NCBI RefSeq assembly: GCF_947179515.1
Contig: NC_067481.1
Coordinates: 83,528,015 to 83,592,014 of the forward strand
DNA from: Apodemus sylvaticus
Taxonomy: Eukaryota; Chordata; Mammalia; Rodentia; Muridae
Direction of reading: 5' to 3'
DNA: 64,000 nt
The notes under the pieces are model-generated. The model did not search any database. It saw only the letters and a list, made by a program, of their open reading frames with translations, and was not told the DNA's origin. The translations under genes and the position numbers were made by a program. This document shows, piece by piece, positions 11,741 through 22,707 of this stretch; within the stretch, counting starts at the first letter, position 1, and each line of letters begins with the position of its first letter.

Positions 11741-14700
11741 GAGGCTTCACCCTGCAACTGATGTGATGATATACACAGATCCATAACTAAACAGTACATA
11801 AAACTAGGAGAACTGCACAGGGGAGAACTTTAGGAGCCATACAGTCAAGGATATGGAGAACCAGGCCCACATAACCAATTAAGAAGGGCTTCTAACTTCA
11901 CCCTGGAAAAAGCAAGATAGTAACCTTTCATCAAACCCAAAAGAAGTTAAGCAATCAAATTTAAAAAATAACATCAAAAATGATAGGAAGTAACAATCAC
12001 TATTCCTTAATATCTCTTAACATCAATGGACTTAATGGCCCAATAAAAAGACACAGACTAACTGACTGGATATGTAAACAGGACCCTACATTTTGCTGCT
12101 TACAGGAAACACACCTCAGGGTCAAAGAGAGACACTACCTTAGAGTAAAAGGCTGGAAGACAATTTTACAAGCAAATGGTCTCAGGAAACAAGCTGGAGT
12201 AGCCATTCTAATATCAGATAAAACTGACTTTCAACCCAAAGTCATCAAAAGAGACTCTGAGGGACACTTCTTGCTGGTCAAAGGAAAAATACAACAAGAA
12301 GAACTCTCAATCCTGAACATCTATGCTCCAAATGCAAGGGCACCCTCTTTCGTAAAAGAAACTTTATTAAAACTCAAAGCACACATTGCACCTAACACAA
12401 TAATTGTGGGTGACTTCAACACTGCACTTTCCTCAATGGACAGATCAGGAAAACAGAAAATAACAGGGACACAATGAAACTAATTGAAGCTTTGGACCAA
12501 TTAGATTTAACAGATATATATAGAACATTCTACCTAAAACAAAAGAATATACCTTTTTCCAGCACCTCATGGTACCTTCTCCAAAATTGACCATATAATT
12601 GGTCACAAGACAGACCTCAACAAATATAAGAAGATCGAACTAATCCCATGCCTCCTATCTGATCACTATGGAGTAAAAGTGGTCTTCAGTAGCAACAGAA
12701 ACAACAGAAAACCCTCATACACGTGGAAACTGAACAATACTCTACTCAATGATACCTTGGTCAAGGAAGAAATAAAGAAAGGAATTAAAGACTTTTTAGA
12801 ACACAATGAAAATGAAAACACAACATACCCAAATCTATGGGACACAATGAAAGCAGTGCTAAGAGGACAACTCATAGCCCTGAGTGCCTCCAAAAAGAAA
12901 ACGGAGAGAGCATACATTACCAACTTAATGACACACCTGAAAGTCCTAGAACAAAAAGAAGCTATTTCACCCAGGAGGAGTAGAAGGCAGGAAATCATCA
13001 AACTCAGGGCCGAAATCAATCAAGTAGAAACAAAGAGAACCATACAAAAAATCAACAAAACCAGGAGCTGGTTCTTTGAGAAAATCAACAAGATAGATAA
13101 ACCCTTAGCCAGACTGACCAAAGGGCACAGAGAAAGTATCCAAATTAACAAACTTAGAAATGAAAAGGGAGATATAACAACGGAAACTGAGAAAATCCAA
13201 AAAATCATCAGATCCTACTACAAGAGCCTGTACTCAACACAACTGGAGAATCTGGAGGAAATGGACAATTTCCTTGACAGATACCAAATACCAAAATTAA
13301 ATCAGGACCAACTAGACCATCTAAACAGTCCCATAATGCCTAAAGAAATAGAAGGAGTCATAGAAAGTCTTCCTACCAAAAAAAGCACAGGACCAGATGG
13401 TTTCAGTGCAGAATTCTACCAGACCTTCAAAGAAGAGTTAACACCAATACTCTTCAAACTATTCCACAAAATAGAAACAAAAGGAATACTACCCAATTCC
13501 TTCTACGAAGCCACAATTGCGCTGATACCAAAGCCACACAAAGATCCAACAAAGAAACAGAACTTCAGACCAATTTCCCTTATGAACATCGATGCAAAAA
13601 TACTCAATAAAATTCTTGCCAACCGAATCCAAGAACACATCAAAACGATCATCCACCATGATCAAGTAGGCTTTATCCCAGGAATGCAGGGTTGGTTCAA
13701 TATACGGAAATCCATCAATACAATCCACTACATAAACAAACTCAAAGAACAAAACCACATGGTCATTTCATTGGATGCTGAAAAAGCATTTGACAAAATT
13801 CAGCATCCTTTCATGCTTAAAGTCTTGGAGAGAACAGGAATTCAAGGCCCATACCTAAACATAGTAAAAAGCAATATACAGCAAACTGGTAGCCAGCATC
13901 AAACTAAATGGAGAGAAACTTGAAGCAATCCCACTGAAATCAGGGACCAGACAAGGTTGCCCTCTTTCTCCTTATCTTTTCAATATTGTACTTGAGGTAC
14001 TAGCTCGGGCAATTCAACAACATAAGGAGGTCAAAGGGATACAAATTGGAAAGGAAGAAGTCAAACTATCATTATTTGCAGAGACATGATAGTCTACCTA
14101 AGTGACCCAAAAAACTCCACTAGAGAGCTCCTACAGCTGATAAACAACTTCAGCAAAGTGTCAGGTTATAAAATCAACTCAAGCAAATCAGTGGCCTTCC
14201 TATACTCAAAGGATAAGCAGGCTGAGAAAGAAATTAGGGAAATGACCCCCTTCACAATAGCCACAAACAGTATAAAGTATCTTGGGGTGACTCTTACCAA
14301 ACATGTGAAAAATTTGTATGACAAGAACTTCAAGACTCTGAAAAAGGAAATGGAAGAAGACCTCAAAAAATGGGAAAACCTCCCATGCTCATGGATCGGT
14401 AGAATCAATATAGTTAAAATGGCCATTTTGCCAAAAGCATTATACAGATTCAATGCAATACCCATCAAAATCCCAACTCAATTCTTCACAGAGTTAGAAA
14501 GAACAATTATTAAATTCATCTGGAACAACAAAAAACCCAGGATAGCTAAAACTATTCTCAGCAACAAAAGAAAATCTGGGGGAATCAGTATCCCTGACCT
14601 CAAGCAATACTACAGAGCAATAGTGTTAAAAACTGCATGGTATTGGTACAGTGACAGGCAGGAGGATCAATGGAACAGGATTGAAGATCCAGAAATGAAC

Positions 14701-16058
14701 CCACACACCTATGGCCACTTGATCCTCGACAAAGAGGCTGAAAACATCCAATGGAAAAAAGATAGCCTTTTCAACAAATGGTGCTGGTTCAACTGGAGGT
14801 CAGCATGTAGAAGAATGCGAATTGATCCATCCTTGTCTCCTTGTACTAAGCTCAAATCCAAATGGATCAAGGACCTCCACATAAAGCCAGACACTCTGAA
14901 GCTAATAGAAAAGAAACTGGGGAAGACCCTTGAAGACATCGGTACAGGAAGAAAGTTTCTGAACAGAACACCAATAGCGTATGCCCTAAGAGTAAGAATT
15001 GACAAATGGGACCTCATAAAATTGCAAAGTTTCTGTAAGGCAAAGGACACCATCAAGAGGACAAATCGGCAATCAACAAATTGGGAAAAGATCTTCACCA
15101 ATCCTACAACAGATAGAGGGCTAATATCCAATATATATAAAGAACTCAAGAAATTAGACTCCAGAAAACTGAACAACCCTATTAAAAATGGGGTACAGAG
15201 TTAAACAAAGAATTCTCACCTGAAGAACTTCGGATGGCAGAGAAGCATCTTAAAAAATGCTCAACTTCATTAGTCATTAGGGAAATGCAAATCAAAACAA
15301 CCCTAAGATTTCATCTTACACCAGTCAGAATGGCTAAGATTAAAAATTCAGGAGACAGCAGGTGTTGGAGAGGGTGTGGAGAAAGAGGAACACTCCTCCA
15401 CTGCTGGTGGGGTTGCAAATTGGTACAACCACTCTGGAAATCAGTCTGGCGGTTCCTCCAAAAACTGGGCACCTCACTTCCAGAAGATCCTGCTATACCA
15501 CTCCTGGTCATATACCCAGCGGACTCCCCACCATGTAATAAGGATACATGCTCTACTATGTTCATAGCAGCCCTATTTGTAATTGCCAGATGCTGGAAAG
15601 AACCCAGGTATCCCTCAACAGAAGAGTGGATGCAAAAAATGTGGTATATCTACACAATGGAGTACTATTCAGCCATTAGAAACAATGAATTCATGAAATT
15701 CTTAGGCAAATGGATGGAGCTAGAGAACATCATACTAAGTGAGGTAACCCAGACTCAAAAGGTGAATCATGGTATGCACTCTCTAATAAGTGGTTATTAA
15801 CCTAGAAAACTGGAATACCCAAAACATAATCCACACATCAAATAAGGTACAAGAAGAAAGGAAGAGTGGTCCCTGGTTCTGGAAAGATTCAGTGAAGCAG
15901 TATTCGGCAAAACCAGAACAGGGAAGTGGGAAGGGGTGGGTGGGAGGACAGGGAAAGAGAAGGGGGCTTACGGGACTATCGGGGAGTGGGGGGGCTAGAA
16001 AAGGGGAAATCATTTGAAATATAAATAAATTATATTGAATAAAAAAAATTTAAAAAAA
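11741..16058 (+). mobile_element. L1, 5'-truncated, with broken ORF2 and 3' UTR
   Basis: This is the best preserved L1 in the window. Sequence typical of the region just upstream of ORF2 begins by about 11880. The piece before it (11741-11880) resembles L1 3' UTR and may belong to a separate fragment. ORF2 spans 11980-15800. The 3' UTR is 15801-16035, G-rich with a GGGAAGTGGGAAGGGGTGGG block shared with the copy at 59007-59437, and an A-rich end lies at 16036-16058. No ORF1 is present, so it was 5'-truncated. No target duplication was identified. Confidence 0.88.
11980..15800 (+). pseudogene. L1 ORF2 pseudogene (endonuclease-reverse transcriptase)
   Basis: In L1, ORF2p nicks DNA and reverse-transcribes L1 RNA at the nick. 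Visible parts in order: an APE-type endonuclease with SLNINGLNGP, QETHLR and VGDFNT motifs (residues about 10-150), RT (around 12900-14400), and a C-terminal region with the cysteine-rich CWRGCGERGTLLHCWWGC block near 15363-15416, ending ISGY at 15800. Several small indels break it. Three apparent one-base losses lie near 12466, 12538 and 12560. One extra base lies near 13870, one base is missing in the FADD catalytic motif at 14081-14084, and one is missing near 15187. The remaining long frames (12679-13923, 14086-15204, 15234-15800) are pieces of this one gene. Antisense frames over it are shadows. It is not functional. Confidence 0.93.
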
Positions 16059-16390
16059 GGGGGTTTCTAGAGTTTCACACAGAGAAACTGATGTAACAAT
16101 CACTGTCCCTGTGTGGGTCTGAGCTAGCTCATTTGCTACACATTATAGTTGTGTTGTTTGATGTTCTTTTGGGACTCTTACCTGAACTTGGAACTTCTTT
16201 CTTCCTACTAGTTTGCTTTGTCCAACCATGATATGGAGGTTTTTGCCTAGACTTACAGTAATTAGTTACATTATAAATCAACATGTTCATTTGATATCCC
16301 TAGGGAGCCTGCTCTTTTCTTGTTATTTTTTGGAAGGAAAATGGAGGACAGGAAGACTCAGGTGAAGAAGATGTAGAGGAGAGTGAACTG
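16059..16390 (+). mobile_element. Old L1 3' UTR, left part (continues at 23823)
   Basis: The segment carries the L1 3' UTR block GCCTGCTCTTTTCT (16309-16322) followed by A/G-rich sequence. The same block occurs at 45846-45859. There it is followed without a break by the ATGAGAGAAGAA tail motif, which in this locus appears only at 23879-23890. This locus is therefore one L1 3' end interrupted by later insertions between 16390 and 23823. Confidence 0.6.
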
Positions 16391-16615
16391 CATCCTTAAG
16401 GGATCTTTGGAAAGTCAGTTATGTTGGACTATGTTTTACTGGGGCAAACACTTGACGGAGTGTTTTCCTGAAGTGGACACAGGTGAAAGGCTAAGGCAGA
16501 CTTGTGAAGGAAAGTTTCACTGAAGCAGACACAGGTAAAAGGAATTTCTGCTGAAGCAAGCACATGAAAGGACACTTGTTGAGGCATTCTTTGCTAATGA
16601 TACATACATTATACA

Positions 16616-16627
16616 CTCACACACACA

Positions 16628-16659
<32 letters not shown>

Positions 16660-16666
16660 GTATACA

Positions 16667-16717
<51 letters not shown>

Positions 16718-16718
16718 G
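16616..16718. repeat. (CATA)n/(CA)n/(TA)n compound microsatellite
   Basis: CATA repeats, then CA repeats, then TA repeats, about 100 bp. All four short frames crossing it are products of the repeat. Confidence 0.95.
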
Positions 16719-16839
16719 GCAGATCATATGTATGGTCTGCCTTATATTGCATAGTTGAGCTCCATAGAAAGAAACACACCAAAAAAAATCTTCTGGTGGT
16801 GTGATGTAAGTTCTTGCCACTTCCTTCGTCAGGCTCATA

Positions 16840-16844
16840 GGCAG
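16840..16844. repeat. Left 5-bp target duplication of ERV-L provirus
   Basis: GGCAG directly precedes the TGT of the 5' LTR and is repeated at 23261-23265 after the ACA of the 3' LTR. A 5-bp duplication is what class III (ERV-L) integrases make. Confidence 0.9.
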
Positions 16845-17397
16845 TGTAGGGGCTATTCCTGGTTGTCAACTTGACTATATCTGGAATGAACTACAATCTA
16901 GAATTGGAAGGCTCACCTATGATCCTAATCTGGAGGCTCAGAGATATAAGTTTCTGACCTGGATCTTGGCATGGAGGTCTTGAAGCATAGTGGCTATGAA
17001 TTTCAGAAGATTAAGACAAGGAGATCTCCGAGTCCAAGATCATCTGAGATTAGAGGCATGGAGGCACACACTTTTAATCTGGGCCACACCCTCTGCTGGA
17101 GACCCACACACCTTTAATCTGGGCCACAGCCTCTGTTGGAGACCTACAGCTTTTAATTTGGGCTACACCCTCTTCTGGAGATATATAAGGACATTGGAAG
17201 AAGGAAGATTTACTCACTCTTCCTTGCCTGCTTGCCTCATGGGACTGAGAAACTGCTAGATCCTTGGACTTCCATCCACAGCTGCTGCTGTCCATTTTGG
17301 GGGAGTTGGACTATAGACTGTAAGTCATCTACAAATTCTCTAACTATATAGAGACTGTCCATATATTCTGGGACTCTAGAGAACCCAAACTAATACA
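16845..17397 (+). repeat. 5' LTR, MT2-like
   Basis: It begins TGTAGGGGCTATTCCTGG, ends CAAACTAATACA, and is 553 bp. A TATATAAG box lies at 17182-17189, conserved in the 3' LTR at 23045-23052. Three internal repeats of a TTTAATCTGGGCCACA-like unit lie around 17070-17170. The LTR would carry U3 promoter, R and U5. A minus-strand frame and a plus-strand frame run across it in both LTRs but are not genes. Confidence 0.93.
17182..17189 (+). promoter_or_regulatory. TATA box of 5' LTR
   Basis: TATATAAG followed by GACATTGGAAGAAGGAAG. It is identically placed in the 3' LTR. In the solo LTR at 44583 the corresponding bases read CTACATAAGG, so the box is damaged there. Confidence 0.6.
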
Positions 17398-17402
17398 GAA
17401 GT

Positions 17403-17420
17403 TGGTACCAGGAGTGGTTC
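17403..17420 (+). other. Primer binding site, tRNA-Leu type
   Basis: TGGTACCAGGAGTGGTTC lies 5 bp after the 5' LTR. It is complementary to a tRNA 3' end finishing CCACTCCTGGTACCA, a leucine-type end; this primer choice gives the ERV-L group its name. It sets the start of minus-strand DNA synthesis. Confidence 0.8.
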
Positions 17421-17441
17421 TAGAGGAGCAGAAGTATAAGG

Positions 17442-19150
17442 ATGAATGTTTTAAAATTTTGGAGTTGGTTGGTTGATCCACTAGTACCTTCAACTACTGA
17501 AACCTCTCCAGATTCTCTCCCTCCTGGGAGATTGGAGAATATTGAAGACCCGTGGATGAAACTATATCTCAAGCTTAAAGAAGCTAATGCCTTTGATTAT
17601 CTTGATGAATTATATGATTCAGTGGCATACAATACTTTCTCCAGGTTGGGGAAAAAAATCGGAAAATGATTTTGCTGGCTAGTTGCTCTTAGCATCTTGG
17701 GAAAAAAAAAAACAATGAAGGAAAGGAAGGAGTTGTGTGATAAAATCGAAGAGCTCCAGACTCAAGTAAACAATCTAAAAGTTGCTAAGTGTGCCCTTGA
17801 AGAGAATCTACTCTCTAGCAGCCATAGAGCTCAAGTAGCAGAAAATCAAACTGAAACCCTCATTATGAGGTTGGCTGAATTACAGTGAAAATTCAAGTCT
17901 CAACCTCAGAGGGTGTCAGCAGTTAAAGTAAGGGCATTAATGGGCAAAGAATGGGATCCTATAACTTGGGATGGGGATGTGTGGGAAGACCCTGTTAAAA
18001 TTAAGAATTTTGAATCTTCAGATTTTCAAGGATTTGCTCCACCTGAAGTAGTACCCTCAGCCCCACCCCTTGAAATAATGCCTTCTCCACTTGAGGATAT
18101 TAATCCCTCAGAGCCTGATAAACCAGTAGTGACTTTTGTTGACAATACTGATGATTCTCAGGGCCCACCAATAGTTTCTTCTAGACCTATAGCCAGACTT
18201 AAGGCAAAGCAGACCCCTAGAGGGAAGGTAGAAAGTGTAGTCCATGAGGAAATACCCTATACCAACAAGGAGCTTAATGAGTTTGCTAATTCATTCAAGT
18301 AGAAGTCTGGGGAATATGCATGGGAATGGATTTTAAGGGTGTGGGATAATTGTGGAAGGAACATAAAACTAGAGCAGGCTGAGTTTATTGGCATGAGCCC
18401 TCTGAGTGGAGATTCTAGGTTTAAAATGGAAGCTCACACAGTTAAAAAAGGTGTCAAAAGTTTGATTGGTTGGTTGAAGTATTTATCAAAAGATGGCCTA
18501 CCGAAAAGGAGTTGGAGATGCCTGATATCCCTTGGCTTAGTGTTGATGAAGGGATTTTAAGGCTTAGGGAAATTGCAATGCTAGAGTGGATACATTGTGT
18601 AAAACCTAATCCTCCACAGTGGGAAGATCTGGAAGATATGCCCTTCACCAGTCCTATAAGACACAAACTGGTGAGAGCGGCACCAGCACATTTAAAGAGT
18701 TTTGTTCTTGCCCTTTTCCTTGTGCCAGACCTTAGAGTTAGAGATGCTACTGCTCAATTAGATGAATTAAATTCAATGGGTTTAATTGGGCCCCAAGTTA
18801 ACAAGGGCCAGGTGGCAGCATTGAATCTCCAGAGACAAGGTGAGCATAGTTATTATAATGGACAGCGTAGACAAAACAATGTTTATAATGACATAGCCCG
18901 TAATGGGCAGAGAGGTGGAATTTATAATGGTATGACTCGTTTAGACCTTTGGTGCTGTTTAATCAATCATGTTGTTTCCAGGGATGAAATACATAGGAAA
19001 CCTACTGCATATCTGTTTGATCTGTATAAGCAGAAAAATCCTCAAACAAATGATAGAAAGGTTGCATTGGATCTTGGCAAAAGGCAATCTCGGCCAGTGA
19101 ATCAATTTCCAGACTTGAGCCAGTTTACAGATCCAGAACCCCTTGAATGA
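17442..19150 (+). pseudogene. ERV-L gag pseudogene
   Basis: Gag is the structural polyprotein of the particle. One frame runs from the ATG at 17442, is stopped near 17669, 17888 and 18302, and shifts to another frame around 18480, ending at 19150. Visible parts: a short N-terminal region, a Lys/Glu-rich heptad-like coiled coil (17697-17880), a Pro-rich linker (18030-18200), then a capsid-like region (18470-18900). Near 18850-18940 lies an N/G/R/Y-rich stretch instead of a clear CCHC zinc knuckle. The start at 17442 is the first ATG after the PBS. It is a dead gene. Confidence 0.8.
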
Positions 19151-19570
19151 AGGGGTGGCCGGGTTTCCTTGAAGAAGGATCTTGATTAGACACCTAAAAG
19201 TTTTGCTGTTAGTCTTTCTCCAATTCTTCCCCCAGAGGGACCTATGACCTTTTACAAGGGTAACTGTACACTGGGGGGAAAGGAAATAATCAGACTTTCC
19301 AGGGCCTATTGGATACTGGTTCTGAATTGACATTGATCCCAGGAGATCCCAAGAAACATTGTGGTCCTCCAGTTAGAGCAGGGGCTTATGGAGGACAGGT
19401 GATTAATGGAGTTTTGATTGATGTGCAACTCACAGTAGATCCAGTGGGTCCCCGAACACATCCTGAGGTCATTGTCCCAGTACCAGAATGTATAATTGGA
19501 ATAGATATACTCAGAAATTGGCAGAATTTTCACATTGGTTCTCTGACCTGTGGAGTGAGGGCTATTATGG
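19151..19570 (+). pseudogene. ERV-L protease region
   Basis: An aspartyl protease domain with the DTGSE active-site motif at 19312-19326, a flap-like G-rich stretch near 19380-19400, and the IIGIDIL motif near 19495, typical of retroviral proteases. Its frame differs from both gag before it and RT after it. The gag-pro shift could be original programmed frameshifting; the pro-RT shift near 19570-19620 looks like damage. It would cleave the Gag-Pol polyprotein. Confidence 0.75.
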
Positions 19571-21150
19571 TTGGAAATGGAAGGCAAAATGGAAGCAGAG
19601 TTGCCTCTGCCAAAGAAAATAGTAAATCAAAAACAATATCATATTTCTGGAGGAATTGCAGAAATTACTGCCACCATCAAGGTCTTGAAAGATGCAGGGG
19701 TGGTGGTTCCCACCACATCTCCCTTTAACTCTCCCATCTGGCTAGTGCAGAAGACAGATGGATTATGGAGGATGACAGTTGACTATCAAAAATTAAATCA
19801 GGTAGTAACTCCAATTGCAGCTGCTGTACTGAATGTAGTTTCTTTACTTGAGCAAATTAACACATCTCCTGTAACCTGGTATGCAGCTATTGACCTGGTA
19901 AATGCCTTCTTCTCAGTACCTGTCCATAAAGACCACCAGAAGCAGTTTGCTTTCAGTTGGCATGGCCAGCAGTATACCTTTACAGTTTTGCCTCAAGGAT
20001 ACATTAACTCTCCTGTCCTGTGTCATAAATTAGTTAGAAGGGATCTTGATCATTTGTCTCTTCCACAAAATATCACATTGGCGAACTATATTGATGATAT
20101 TATGCTGATTGGACCAAGTGAGCAGGAAGTAGCAAACACTTTGGATTCATTGGTAACAAATATGCGTATCAGAGGATGGGAAATAAATCCGACCAAAATT
20201 CAAGGACCATCTACTTCAGTGTAATTCTTAGGTGTACAGTGGTGTGGGGCATGCAGAGATATTCCTTCTAAGGTGAAAGATAAGTTATTGCACCTGGGCC
20301 CTCCCAACACCAAGAAAGAAGCACAATGTTTAGTGGGTCTATTTGGATTCTGGAGACAGCACATTCCTCACTTAGGTGTGTTACTCGGGCCTATTTACAG
20401 AGTGACTAGGAAAGCTGCTAGCTTTGTGTGGGGCCTGGAACAGGAGAAGGCTCTTCAACAGGTCCAGGCTGCATAGTTTAACAATAGGACACCAAGTTAC
20501 TATGCAACCTGAACTACCCATCATGAGCTGGGTGTTATCAGACCCTCCAAGTCATAAAGTAGGGCGTGCACAACAGCAGTCTATTATCAAATGGAAGTGG
20601 TATATAGTGATTGGGCCAGAGCAGGTCCTGAAGGCACAAGCAAGTTACATGAAGAAGTTGCTCAAATGCCTATGGTTTCTACTCCTGTTACAATGCCATC
20701 TGCTCCCAAGCATGCACTGATAGCCTCATGGGGTGTTCCCTATGACCTACTGACTGAAGAAGAGAAAACTAAGATCAGGTTTACTGATGGCTCTGCACAT
20801 TATACAGGCGCTACCCAGAAGTGGACAGCTGCAGCATTATGACCCCTTACTGGGACAAGCCTGAAAGATACAGGTGAAGGAAAATCTTCACAGTGGGCAG
20901 AACTTCGGGCAGTACACATGGTATTACAGTTTGTTTGGAAGAAGAAATGGCCAGATATACGATTGTTCACTGAATCATGGGCTGTAGCCAATTGATTGGC
21001 TGGATGGTCAGGGACATGGAAAGATCACAATTGGAAAATTGGTGAGAAAGACATCTGGAGAAGAAGTATGTGGATAGATCTCTCCAAATGGGCAAAGGAT
21101 GTGAAGATATTTGTGTCCCATGTAAATGATCACCAAAAAGTGACTTCAGC
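19571..21150 (+). pseudogene. ERV-L reverse transcriptase and RNase H region
   Basis: RT motifs in order: WRMTVDYQKLN, AIDLVNAFFS, LPQGYINSP and the catalytic YIDD box at about 20087-20098. RNase H follows with FTDGSAHY (about 20779), QWAELRAV (about 20896) and a C-terminal HVNDHQK (about 21119). One frame carries all of it, but in-frame stops occur at 20222-20224, 20474-20476, 20840-20842 and 20993-20995, and a degraded stretch lies at 20480-20590. The active-site residues are retained although the gene is dead. Confidence 0.85.
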
Positions 21151-21179
21151 TGAGGAGGAGTTCAATAATCAAGTGTATA

Positions 21180-21885
21180 AGATGACCCGTTCTGTGGACA
21201 GTCAGCCTCTTTCCTCAGCTATCCCAGTTATTGCCCAGTGGGCACATGTACAAAGTGGCCATGGTGGACGAGACAGAGGTTATGCTTGGGTTCAGCAACA
21301 CGGACTTCCACTCACCAAGGCTGACCTGGCTATAGCTACTGCTGAATGCCAGGTCTGCCAACAGCAGAAACCAACACTGAGCCCCAGATATGGCATCATT
21401 CTTCGAGTTGACCAGCCAGCAACCTGGTGGCAGGTTGACTATATTGGACCACTTCCCCCGTGGAAAGGACAACGTTTTGTTCTTATTCGTAGATACTTAT
21501 TCTGGTTATGGATTTGCCTTTCCTGCATGTAATGCTTCTGCCAAAACCACCATCCGTGGACTCACAGAATGCCTTATCTATTGTCATGGTATTTCACACA
21601 GTATTGCTTCTGACCAAAGGACTCATTTCACAGCCAGAGAAGTGCGACAGTGGGCCCACGATTATGGAATTCACTGGTCTTACCATGTTCTCCATCATCG
21701 TGAAGCAGCTGGTCTGATAGAAAGATGGAATGGCCTTTTGAAGACACAGTTACAGCGCCAATTAGGTGGCAACAGCATGGAGGGCTGGGGCAGAGTTCTT
21801 CAGAAGGCAGTATATGCTTTGAATCAGCGTTCAATATATGGTACCATTTCTCCCATAGCCAGGATCCATGGGTCCAGAAACCAAG
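21180..21885 (+). pseudogene. ERV-L integrase region
   Basis: An HHCC zinc-binding N-terminal domain is visible (H..H in HVQSGHGG, then CQVCQQQ, 21244-21365). The DDE catalytic core follows: QVDYIGP, then the second Asp in the IASDQRTHF segment and the Glu in AAGLIERWN near 21708-21730. A one-base shift near 21480-21490 moves the core from the frame used by RT to the frame that continues through dUTPase. The protein would insert viral cDNA and make the 5-bp duplication seen around this provirus. Confidence 0.85.
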
Positions 21886-22455
21886 GGGTAGAAAAGGGAA
21901 TAGTTCCACTCACTATCACTCCTAGTGACCCTCTAGGAAAATTTTTGCTTCCTGTCCCCACAACTTTAGGTTCTGCTGGCCTAGAAGTCTTGGTTCTAGA
22001 GGGGGGAGTGCTCCTACCAGGGGCCACAACAAACATTCCATTGAACTGGAAACTCAGATTTCCCCCTGGCCATTTTGGGCTTCTAATGCCCTTAAACCAA
22101 CAGGCTAAGAAAGGAATAACAGTGTTAGAAGGGGTGATAGATTCAGATCACCATGCGGAAATTGGATTGTCTCTCCAGGTAAGCAGGATTATGTCTGGAG
22201 TGCAGGAAATCCCCTAGGGGGATCTTAGTACTACCATGTCCTGTGATTAAAGTCAATGGGAAACTACAACAGCCTAATCCAAGCAGGATGACAAAGGACA
22301 CAGACCCATCAGGAATGAAGGTATGGGTCAATCCTCCAGGAAAAGAACCAAGACCTGCTGAGGTGCTTGTTGAAGGTGAAGGAAATACAGAATGGGTAGC
22401 AGAGGAAGGTAGTTATAAATACCAGCTAAGGCCACATAACCAGTTGCAGAAATGA
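21886..22455 (+). pseudogene. ERV-L dUTPase and pol C-terminal tail
   Basis: Downstream of integrase, in the same open frame (21390-22217), is a trimeric dUTPase-like domain. It shows SAGLEVLV, an LPGATTNIPLN segment, PPGHFGLLMP and the motif-3-like GVIDSDHHAEIG near 22130-22165. dUTPase removes dUTP and limits uracil in viral cDNA; a pol-terminal dUTPase is a known trait of ERV-L. After a stop at 22215-22217 a hydrophilic tail continues in another frame to the stop at 22455. No env frame follows. Confidence 0.82.
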
Positions 22456-22707
22456 GGATTATAAGTAATATGAATGCTTCTATCTTATTTTGTTAAAGAT
22501 ACATTTGTCTTTCTTCCAATGCCTTTAACATCAATTGGTATTGAGACACTAAAAGAATATTCCCAGGGATATTGCCCCTTTGTAAATTTACAAATGCGTT
22601 TGCGATTGTACGAGGAATAGTTATATCATGTTAGGTGTATTCATGACCTTGTTATTGTTTCATGTGGACATGAGATATTATTTGTGTCAAGTTGACAGGG
22701 GGTGGAT
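22456..22707 (+). other. Non-coding 3' segment with polypurine tract
   Basis: 250 bp with no coding frame; the position where env would be is absent. The purine-rich ACAGGGGGTGGA directly before the 3' LTR (about 22695-22706) is the likely polypurine tract that primes plus-strand DNA. Confidence 0.65.

Larger units (their letters stand above)
16391..16844. mobile_element. Unclassified ~1.0-kb element, left half (continues at 23261)
   Basis: With the provirus and one GGCAG removed, 16391-16844 joins directly to 23266-23822. Candidate flanking repeats of this element are AGGAGAGTGAACTG (16377-16390) and AGGAGAAGAACTG (from 23823), an imperfect duplication. The left half includes repeated CTGAAG.GGACACAGGTGAAAGG-like units around 16460-16570 and a CATA/CA microsatellite. 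No protein is encoded. I recognise it only vaguely as rodent-repeat-like and do not name it. Confidence 0.45.

Noticed and set aside
12666..15176. Long minus-strand frames (up to 155 codons) across the plus-strand L1
   Set aside because: Antisense shadows of ORF2 produced by its codon bias; no independent motifs.
16517..16869. Several Cys/Val- or His/Thr-rich frames
   Set aside because: Pure products of the CA/CATA microsatellite.
17074..17295. Minus-strand 73-codon frame in the 5' LTR, repeated at 22937-23158
   Set aside because: Present because both LTRs are copies of the same sequence; a variant of it appears in the solo LTR. No sign of translation.
22456..22707. Possible env gene in the provirus
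   Set aside because: Only 250 bp remain between pol and the 3' LTR, with no open frame; ERV-L elements normally lack env.
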